The notes beneath the pieces are model-generated. The model saw only the letters and a list, made by a program, of their open reading frames with translations. It was not told the DNA's origin and did no database searches. A stretch of 12,212 bases of DNA, from NCBI GenBank assembly GCA_947457745.1, contig CANGWT010000043.1, positions 1 through 12,212 of the forward strand, in the 5' to 3' direction. Below, one piece after another: positions 6,722 through 12,212 of this stretch; the first letter of the stretch is position 1, and the number at the start of each line of letters is the position of its first letter. Both the position numbers and the translations under genes were made by a program. The stretch is from Burkholderiaceae bacterium (GTDB lineage: Bacteria > Pseudomonadota > Gammaproteobacteria > Burkholderiales > Burkholderiaceae).

Positions 6722-7212
6722 AGCGCACCCTCATGCCTTAGGAGCCAAATTTTGACCTGACGATAAAAACCCGGGCTATCTTCTTTCATAAAACCCCCAA
6801 GACCTTGTGCAGAAACTACCCTGTGACACGGAGTAATCAAAGGATAAGGATTAGCGCCGCAAGCAGTCCCGACTGCACGAGGCCCACTTTTAATCGTTTT
6901 TGCAATCTCACCATATGTGATTGTTTTTCCCACCTCAATACTTAGAGTGGCATTCCAGACTTTTTGCTGATGGGCCGTTCCAGCGGGCTTGAGCGGGACA
7001 TCAAATATTGATAAGGCGTTATTGAAGTATTGAGTGCACTGTTTTGAGAAAGCTTTTGCCAACGCATTGCCTGGCGGAATCAAGGCGGCCTCTGGTGGCA
7101 GATAATCGATTTTTGAGATCATCAAACTACCTTCCACTAGCTCTGTTTGCACGCCTAGACGCCCAAAAGGGGCAGATATCACGCAATACTCGACTGATCT
7201 AAGGGTGGGCAT
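6718..7212 (-). CDS. ogt: Methylated-DNA--[protein]-cysteine S-methyltransferase
   Basis: Ogt repairs O6-methylguanine and O4-methylthymine in DNA by moving the alkyl group to its own cysteine, one turnover per molecule. The 164-residue protein has the active-site PCHRV (C129 the acceptor), preceded by the DNA-binding helix RAVGTACGANP with the base-flipping arginine R112, the conserved tyrosine in TYGEIA (Y100), and a C-terminal KIWLLRHEG. The N-terminal 80 residues form the smaller domain of full-length Ogt, which supports the ATG at 7212 although it has only a poor ribosome site. An internal ATG (residue 31) follows a better one, GGAAGG, but would remove part of that domain. There is no AraC-like Ada domain, so the gene is probably not the adaptive-response form. 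Confidence 0.93.
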   Translation of the reverse strand: MPTLRSVEYCVISAPFGRLGVQTELVEGSLMISKIDYLPPEAALIPPGNALAKAFSKQCTQYFNNALSIFDVPLKPAGTAHQQKVWNATLSIEVGKTITYGEIAKTIKSGPRAVGTACGANPYPLITPCHRVVSAQGLGGFMKEDSPGFYRQVKIWLLRHEGAL

Positions 7213-7329
7213 GCGGAAGATTCTGACACAGATTGAGGGATAAATTCATACAGGATTCCGATACAGCTCTAGCTAGTGAAATGGCACTTTGCTATATTGG
7301 TTGTTCCTTATTCTTTGCAGGCACAACTG

Positions 7330-8619
7330 ATGGACACTTTTTTTGATGATTGGCCTTTTATTGGCCAAGTCGCATTAGTCCTATTTTTACTCGCACTATC
7401 TGGCTTCTTTTCCATGGCCGAAACCAGCATGCTTTCTTCCAATCGTCATCGCCTGCGCGCCATGGCTCATGGTGGTAATGCTGGAGCTGCACTTGCCGAA
7501 CGACTATTAAAGCGGATGGATTCACTGCTTTCAGTATTGCTGATATCCAATAACCTCATTAATACCATACTGCCTATTTTAGTTACTGGCATTGCTTTAC
7601 ATATTTTTGGTGATAGTGGCCTGGTGTTATCCATTGCAACATTAGTTGTTGCACTGCTCATCATTATTTTTAGTGAGATTACCCCGAAAGTGATCGGCGC
7701 AGCTTTTCCAGAAAAAATTGCCAGTAATGTTGGCTGGTTCATTCTCCCCCTTACCTTTCTACTTAAGCCCCTACTCTGGTTTATTAATAGCTTTGTATCG
7801 GGGCTAATGAAAGTCTTCAGATTGCAAGCATCCACTGATAACGGGGTCATGAGTAAGGAAGAATTACGCAGCTTAGTGCTGGAATCGAATCGATTTGTTT
7901 CTGCGCATCATCGCAATATCTTGCTCAATCTTTTTAACCTTGAAAATATCTTAGTTGATGATGTGATGACGCCGCGCTCTAAGATTGAAGCATTAGATCT
8001 CTCTCGCCCTATTGATGAGGTAGTCGAGCAATTAGAAACCTGCTATCACAATAAGCTTCCAGTATGCGATGGTGACTCTGAGCGCATCATTGGAATTCTA
8101 TCTGTAAAAAAAGCACTCTCCTTGCTAGGCAATGCAGAGCTTCATCATGAAGACTTCAGATCTTTGCTTAATGAGCCCTACTTCATTCCCAGCGGAACGC
8201 CTGTTCTGCAGCAGATGCAATTTTTCCAAGATAATCAACAACGCTTAAGCTTAGTTGTAAATGAGTATGGTGAAGTCCTTGGTCTAGTCACTTTTGAAGA
8301 TATCGTTGAAGAACTTATCGGTGAGTTCACTACATCATTCTCCAATCTTTCCAATGACCCTCATTGGTTGGCTGATGGAACTTATCTTGCTAGCGGTACC
8401 GCCTCATTGCGAGATTTAAATCGTCTTCTGAGGCTAGATCTCCCACTCGATGGGCCGCGCACCTTAAATGGTCTTATCCTAGAAAAGCTCGAAGCAATTC
8501 CTGATTACGATGTCAGCATTCGAATTGCTGGCGTGGTGATGGAAATCGTGCAGTTTGATGAGCATGGTGTAAAAACAGTGAAGCTATACCAACCCCTTGC
8601 TCAACCGAATCAAGATTGA
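7330..8619 (+). CDS. CNNM/CorC (HlyC/CorC)-family membrane protein with DUF21, two CBS and CorC domains
   Basis: Members of this inner-membrane family are linked to magnesium and cobalt export or homeostasis; older hemolysin names are misleading. Counting from the ATG at 7330 (429 residues), residues 6-165 form the DUF21 membrane domain with about four helices and the conserved blocks FFSMAETSML, ISNNLINT and FSEITPK. A paired CBS module, often nucleotide-binding, spans about 205-330 and includes VMTPRSKI and VVNEYGEVLGLVTFEDIVEELIGE-type sequence. A C-terminal CorC domain spans about 345-425. The reading frame is open back to a GTG at 7276, but AGG eight bases before 7330 and the usual family N-terminus favour the later ATG. 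It is the first gene of a six-gene rightward run, and its TGA overlaps the start codon of the next gene. Confidence 0.9.
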   Translation: MDTFFDDWPFIGQVALVLFLLALSGFFSMAETSMLSSNRHRLRAMAHGGNAGAALAERLLKRMDSLLSVLLISNNLINTILPILVTGIALHIFGDSGLVLSIATLVVALLIIIFSEITPKVIGAAFPEKIASNVGWFILPLTFLLKPLLWFINSFVSGLMKVFRLQASTDNGVMSKEELRSLVLESNRFVSAHHRNILLNLFNLENILVDDVMTPRSKIEALDLSRPIDEVVEQLETCYHNKLPVCDGDSERIIGILSVKKALSLLGNAELHHEDFRSLLNEPYFIPSGTPVLQQMQFFQDNQQRLSLVVNEYGEVLGLVTFEDIVEELIGEFTTSFSNLSNDPHWLADGTYLASGTASLRDLNRLLRLDLPLDGPRTLNGLILEKLEAIPDYDVSIRIAGVVMEIVQFDEHGVKTVKLYQPLAQPNQD

Positions 8620-9686
8620 GTGACCTACTGCATGACTCTCACATTATTCGGACCTGGCATGACATTGCCGTTGATGCATTAAATAATCGGGCTACGGATA
8701 TTCATATTGAGGCACGGTCGCAAGAAACTGTAGTACGCACGAGGATAGATGGTCGCCTCACCTTGCAAAATCAATACCCTATTGATTTTCATGAACGTCT
8801 AATCACGCGCATCAAAATATTGGCGCGTCTTGATATTGCAGAAAAACGTCTACCCCAAGATGGGCGTCTTGTAATTGGCTATGACTTTAGTCGCCCCAAC
8901 ATTGATTGCCGAGTATCTATTCTTCCTACCTTGCATGGTGAAAAAGCTGTAGTACGTATTTTGCCTAGCCGCTTAGAAGAGTTGGTGCTAGATCAAATTG
9001 GCTTACTGCCAGAGCAACTGGAAATAGTTCAAGAGGCTATTGGTCAAACCAATGGATTGATTCTAGTGACGGGACCTACCGGAAGCGGTAAGACACGAAC
9101 CTTGTACAGCTGTTTGAGCTCACTGAACCAAGTTCAACGTAATATTTGTTCAGTTGAAGATCCTATTGAAATCCGACTACCTGGGATAAATCAAGTGGCT
9201 TATCACCCAAAAGCAGGGTTAGATTTTCCAACCATTATTCGCGCACTCCTACGTCAAGATCCGGATGTCATCATGATTGGTGAAATACGGGATTTTGCAA
9301 GTGCGCAGCTTGCCATTCAGGCGGCACAAACAGGACATTTGGTTTTAAGTACTCTTCATACGCGCAATGCCATTGGTGCTTTAAGCCGACTCAAAAGCCT
9401 CGGTGTAGATCAAGAATCTATTGAATCTTGTCTTCGTTGCGTCAGCTCTCAAAGGTTAATTCGTAAACGCTGCAATCAATGCAATCTCACTCTAAGTAAA
9501 GCGCCTTGTAAGCTTTGCAAAGGATCAGGCTATTTTGGACGCATTGGCGTCCATGAAGTTTTGGGCAGCAAGCAGTTATTTGAATCAGCTCAAGCGCTAG
9601 ATATCCACTCAGCAGGAACCCAATTATTAAAGTCCGGCTTAATAGATCAGATATCGCTAGATACCGAGCTTGGCACTTGGTATTAG
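8616..9686 (+). CDS. pilB: Short PilB/GspE-family assembly ATPase lacking the N1 domain
   Basis: This is a cytosolic hexameric ATPase that powers extension of type IV pili, type II secretion pseudopili or competence pili. The 356-residue protein has an N2 domain (about 15-120, starting ATDIHIEA), Walker A GPTGSGKT (153-160), an Asp box with EDPIE (181-185), Walker B DVIMIGEIRD (217-226) and the His box GHLVLSTLHT (240-249). A zinc-type CNQC (286-289) and CKLC (298-301) pair follows, with GRIGVHEVL after it. Usual PilB proteins have some 550-570 residues with an N1/MshEN region; that region is absent, and the upstream gene leaves no room for it. The loop between the cysteine pairs is only eight residues. 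The TTG at 8616 overlaps the preceding stop and no in-frame ATG exists near it, so translation is probably coupled. The GspE family is certain; the pilus type is inferred from pilC, pilD and coaE downstream. Confidence 0.87.
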   Translation: MSDLLHDSHIIRTWHDIAVDALNNRATDIHIEARSQETVVRTRIDGRLTLQNQYPIDFHERLITRIKILARLDIAEKRLPQDGRLVIGYDFSRPNIDCRVSILPTLHGEKAVVRILPSRLEELVLDQIGLLPEQLEIVQEAIGQTNGLILVTGPTGSGKTRTLYSCLSSLNQVQRNICSVEDPIEIRLPGINQVAYHPKAGLDFPTIIRALLRQDPDVIMIGEIRDFASAQLAIQAAQTGHLVLSTLHTRNAIGALSRLKSLGVDQESIESCLRCVSSQRLIRKRCNQCNLTLSKAPCKLCKGSGYFGRIGVHEVLGSKQLFESAQALDIHSAGTQLLKSGLIDQISLDTELGTWY

Positions 9687-9691
9687 TCGGA

Positions 9692-10750
9692 ATGCTTTTC
9701 AAGAGAAAACTCAGTAAGTCGGAGCAACTACATTTTGCAGAGCAGATGCTCGCCCTTCTTCAGGCTGGCCTTCCCTTGCTCAATGCCATCCAATTATTAA
9801 TTCAGTCCGCACCAAAACCTTGGCAGGCTTGGCTAGAGAATGTTCGTGCACTGCTTCAAAAGGGTCATAGTTTTTCTTTTTGTCTCAATGCACAAGATGG
9901 AAAATTCTCCCCAGAGTTTTCTAACCTCATCAGAGTCAGCGAGAGAACCGGTGATCTAGGCTTGGCGCTACGCACAATTTCACAACAACTGGAAGCTCAG
10001 ATTGAGTTGCGGGGAAAAGTACAACAGTCACTAACGTATCCCATCATTACTTTAGCAACATCTTTTCTGCTTGTCCTAGTGATGATGATTTGGGTTGTAC
10101 CGGTATTTAAAGAGGTCTTTGGGCACTTTCAGGCTGAGTTGCCAGCGCCAACCAGAATCCTCATCTCTATCTCCACAGGCGTCCAAAATTATCTTCAAGA
10201 AATATTGTTGAGTACTACCTTAGTGGTCATAGGCTTTATCTATATCTGGCTCAAATCAAGCTCACTCCAAAAATATTGTGATGCCCTCTTATTGCGTACG
10301 CCATTCTTTGGCAATCTATTTAGGCTTGCAACGCTGAGTCACTGGTGTCGCACCTTGGGTCATTTATTGGAAACAGGTTTACCACTCCCAGATGCTCTGA
10401 GAGTCACTGCACAATCCTGCAATCACTGGGTGAGTCATGATTTTAGTGCGGAGATATTCAAACATCTCACCCGTGGATGGCCATTGGGAGAGTCGCTTAA
10501 ACGAGCAGATCCAAAATCACGACTTCTTGACGTAGAAACATTGCTACTCCTTCACATTGGCGCTGAAAGTGGCGCATTGGCTGAGATGCTAAATAGGCGC
10601 GCTACTACACTAGGCTCCCAGCTAAGTAGCCGACTCAATGCACTCAGTCAAAGTTTGGAACCTGCGCTTATTCTGTTTGTTGGTGCCATCATTGGCAGCT
10701 TAGTCATAATCCTATATCTACCCATCTTTAATTTAGGACAAATCGTTTAG
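9692..10750 (+). CDS. pilC: PilC/GspF-family inner-membrane platform protein
   Basis: PilC is the polytopic platform on which the assembly ATPase acts to add pilin subunits. The 352 residues hold two copies of the GspF domain. The first (about 10-125) includes FAEQMLALLQAGLPL and SERTGDL. The second (about 213-335) includes WCRTLGHLLETGLPLPDAL and the matching HIGAESGAL. Three hydrophobic helices lie near 113-138, 168-187 and 323-343, as is usual. It is about 50 residues shorter than many PilC proteins, mainly at the N-terminus. The start is uncertain: the ATG at 9692 follows the preceding stop by five bases but has GGA immediately next to it, while an in-frame TTG at 9677 would overlap the ATPase gene. 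Its stop overlaps the start of the peptidase gene by one base. Confidence 0.88.
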   Translation: MLFKRKLSKSEQLHFAEQMLALLQAGLPLLNAIQLLIQSAPKPWQAWLENVRALLQKGHSFSFCLNAQDGKFSPEFSNLIRVSERTGDLGLALRTISQQLEAQIELRGKVQQSLTYPIITLATSFLLVLVMMIWVVPVFKEVFGHFQAELPAPTRILISISTGVQNYLQEILLSTTLVVIGFIYIWLKSSSLQKYCDALLLRTPFFGNLFRLATLSHWCRTLGHLLETGLPLPDALRVTAQSCNHWVSHDFSAEIFKHLTRGWPLGESLKRADPKSRLLDVETLLLLHIGAESGALAEMLNRRATTLGSQLSSRLNALSQSLEPALILFVGAIIGSLVIILYLPIFNLGQIV

Positions 10751-11250
10751 TGGATCCCAAAGTAAGCATCTGGATAATTCAATCTCTGCTGATACTGGCT
10801 TTACTCTACTTGGCTCATATTGATTGGCGCACTCTCCGTCTACCGAATGCAATCACCTTCCCTTTGATTATTCTAGGCATTGCTTTTAACGCATTCTCAG
10901 ACTTGCGCTTTACTAGCCCAAGCTCGGCATGTATTGGAGTATTTCTAGGATATGGTTTGCTGTGGGCTTTAAATAATGGCTATCACCTCCTGAAAAACCA
11001 AGATGGTATTGGCATGGGCGATGCCAAGCTCTTGGCAGCGCTGGGTGCCTGGTTAGGCTGGGGAGCCCTGCCAAGCATTCTTCTTATTGCTTCCGTCACA
11101 GGGCTTTTAGGGGGCATCATTTGGCTAAAATTGCGTAGACATCATTTACGAGAAGCATTCCCTTTTGGCCCCTTTTTAGCTATTGCTGGCATCATTGAAT
11201 TGTTATGGCCTCAACTCATTCAAACTCTGATTCTGCCCAAGCTGATCTAA
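10750..11250 (+). CDS. pilD: Prepilin peptidase, peptidase domain only (A24 family)
   Basis: The family are inner-membrane aspartic proteases that remove the leader of type IV prepilins. The 166-residue protein has the two catalytic aspartates in their expected settings, D25 in HIDWRTLRLPN and D91 in GMGDAKL, with about five or six membrane helices and the C-terminal PFGPFLAIAG typical of true PilD. Full PilD proteins have about 270-290 residues and begin with a cytosolic domain carrying a CxxC pair, tied to N-methylation of the new pilin end. That domain is wholly missing, and pilC ends at the start codon, so no remnant lies upstream. The size is near that of E. coli HofD. The GTG at 10750 follows AGGA (10735-10738) by 11 bases. 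The peptidase call is firm; loss of methylation is inferred. Confidence 0.88.
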   Translation: MDPKVSIWIIQSLLILALLYLAHIDWRTLRLPNAITFPLIILGIAFNAFSDLRFTSPSSACIGVFLGYGLLWALNNGYHLLKNQDGIGMGDAKLLAALGAWLGWGALPSILLIASVTGLLGGIIWLKLRRHHLREAFPFGPFLAIAGIIELLWPQLIQTLILPKLI

Positions 11251-11891
11251 AAGCCTTGAAAGGGAAAATTCCTCTCATTGGCTTAACTGGTGGCATTGGG
11301 TCTGGAAAAACTGCAGTTAGTGGTCTGCTGGGTGGTCATGGGGCTGGCATTATTGATACAGATAAGATCTCACATCAAATTACCGCCCCGGGCGGAAAAG
11401 CCATTTCACTAATTGCTAAGACATTTGGGGCCGACTTTATTGATCCCCAGGGCGCTCTCAATCGACCCAAAATGCGGACTGTAGTCTTCGAAGATCCCGG
11501 TGCACGTCAGGTTTTAGAACAAATCACTCACCCCTTAATTCAAGAGGAAACTGCCAAGCAAGCCCTAGAATTGGCGAAGTCTGGAGTGCCCTACCTTGTT
11601 TTTGTAGTTCCTCTGCTAATTGAATCTGGATTTTGGATAAAGCTAATTGACTATCTTGTTGTAGTGGATTGCCCAGAAGAAACCCAAATCCAAAGAGTGA
11701 TGCACCGCAACAATATGACACGCTCAGATGTGGAAAATATTCTCAAAGCGCAAGCTAGCCGAAGTGCTCGTCTAACACTAGCCAATGCTGTAATTGAAAA
11801 TCAAGGCAGCTTAGTTGAGCTCAAACCAGCGGTTTTAAAACTGCACCAACAATTACTCAAAATTTTAGAAGAACCTTTAAGTTCGTCATAG
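11205..11891 (+). CDS. coaE: Dephospho-CoA kinase
   Basis: CoaE phosphorylates the 3'-hydroxyl of the ribose in dephospho-CoA with ATP, the last step of coenzyme A synthesis, in the cytosol. The 228 residues contain the P-loop GLTGGIGSGKT (26-36), the substrate-site DTDKISH (51-57), PLLIESG (136-142), and a lid and adenine-site region with Q and R residues reading VMHRNNMTRSDVE and AQASRSARL (183-190). The usual AD before the last strand is AN here (LANAVIENQG). As written the protein has some 20 extra residues before the P-loop strand, and the gene overlaps pilD by 46 bases. An in-frame TTG at 11256, just after the pilD stop, would give a 211-residue protein of normal length. Neither start has a good ribosome site. 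The pilD-coaE-zapD order is common in beta- and gammaproteobacteria. Confidence 0.94.
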   Translation: MASTHSNSDSAQADLKALKGKIPLIGLTGGIGSGKTAVSGLLGGHGAGIIDTDKISHQITAPGGKAISLIAKTFGADFIDPQGALNRPKMRTVVFEDPGARQVLEQITHPLIQEETAKQALELAKSGVPYLVFVVPLLIESGFWIKLIDYLVVVDCPEETQIQRVMHRNNMTRSDVENILKAQASRSARLTLANAVIENQGSLVELKPAVLKLHQQLLKILEEPLSSS

Positions 11892-11902
11892 AATATAGGC
11901 TT

Positions 11903-12212
11903 GTGATTGTCTACGAATACCCCTTCAATGAATTAGTTCGAAGCATGCTTCGACTAGAGTATTTGTTCGCCCGCTTTAATCACTTCCTCCGATCCGATGA
12001 CCCCGAGCTACACCACAATGCAATTGCAATGTTGTTTGACTTAGGCGATATTGGTTCTAGAGGCGATATTAAATCCCTGCTGCTTAAAGAATTTGAACGC
12101 CAAAAATATGCCTTAAATGGCTTAAAGTCCTCCCAAAAAGTGGATCAAGAAGCCCTTACAGAAACGCTATCTGAAATTGATAAAGCTGCGCTGAATGTTA
12201 ACCAATCTGTAG
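11903..12212 (+). CDS. zapD: Cell division protein ZapD, 5' part (runs off the right edge)
   Basis: ZapD (DUF1342, YacF) binds the C-terminal tail of FtsZ and bundles filaments at the division ring. The first 103 codons are open to the window edge. The start reads VIVYEYPFNELVRSMLRLE (initiating GTG read as Met), matching the known ZapD N-terminus, and AMLFDLGDIGSRGDIKSLLL follows in the first helical domain. About 150 further residues are expected outside the window. The GTG at 11903 comes 11 bases after the coaE stop, with AGG at 11896-11898 rather close. It is the last visible member of the rightward six-gene run; yacG often comes next. Confidence 0.93.
   Translation, partial: MIVYEYPFNELVRSMLRLEYLFARFNHFLRSDDPELHHNAIAMLFDLGDIGSRGDIKSLLLKEFERQKYALNGLKSSQKVDQEALTETLSEIDKAALNVNQSV

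Noticed and set aside
7293..7298. TATATT as a -10 box for the CNNM/CorC-family gene
   Set aside because: Four of six consensus matches only, and no -35 hexamer at a proper distance; kept only as weak support for the start at 7330 over the GTG at 7276.
7467..7850. Leftward open frame of 127 codons inside the CNNM/CorC-family gene
   Set aside because: Antisense to the DUF21 domain, which has clear family motifs; no sign of its own translation.

Overview
The window looks like ordinary chromosome of a betaproteobacterium in the Burkholderiaceae. A small, AT-leaning, tightly packed genome such as Polynucleobacter is the best guess, made from protein resemblance and gene order without a database search. 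Supporting marks are the divergent rplU/ispB pair, the pilB-pilC-pilD-coaE-zapD order, and very short intergenic gaps with overlapping stop and start codons. No rRNA, tRNA, CRISPR array, insertion sequence or phage gene is visible. No gap between genes exceeds 300 bases.

Left part (1-3090): the 5' end of rplU (ribosomal protein L21) reads leftward, and ispB (octaprenyl diphosphate synthase for the quinone side chain) reads rightward. A perfect-consensus promoter for rplU has its -35 box inside ispB. Tail to tail with ispB is a leftward gene of the glycine/sarcosine/betaine reductase selenoprotein B-like family, of unknown function. Divergent from it is a fumarylacetoacetate hydrolase-family enzyme, and a two-way terminator follows.

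Middle part (3088-7212): a leftward ketopantoate reductase-family oxidoreductase lies downstream of a leftward sodium:solute symporter. Divergent from the symporter is a stand-alone squalene/phytoene synthase-family gene, and a perfect inverted repeat lies in the shared control region. Tail to tail with the synthase is ogt (O6-alkylguanine DNA repair).

Right part (7330-12212): six rightward genes run almost without gaps. They are a CNNM/CorC-type membrane protein with CBS domains, a short PilB/GspE ATPase, a PilC/GspF platform protein, a peptidase-only prepilin peptidase, coaE (last step of coenzyme A synthesis) and the start of zapD (FtsZ-bundling division factor). The ATPase and the peptidase both lack the N-terminal domain usual in type IV pilus systems. 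This gives a stripped-down pilus or DNA-uptake assembly module, the most interesting feature of the window. The rest is mostly housekeeping metabolism, and I see no clear sign of a wholly new system.
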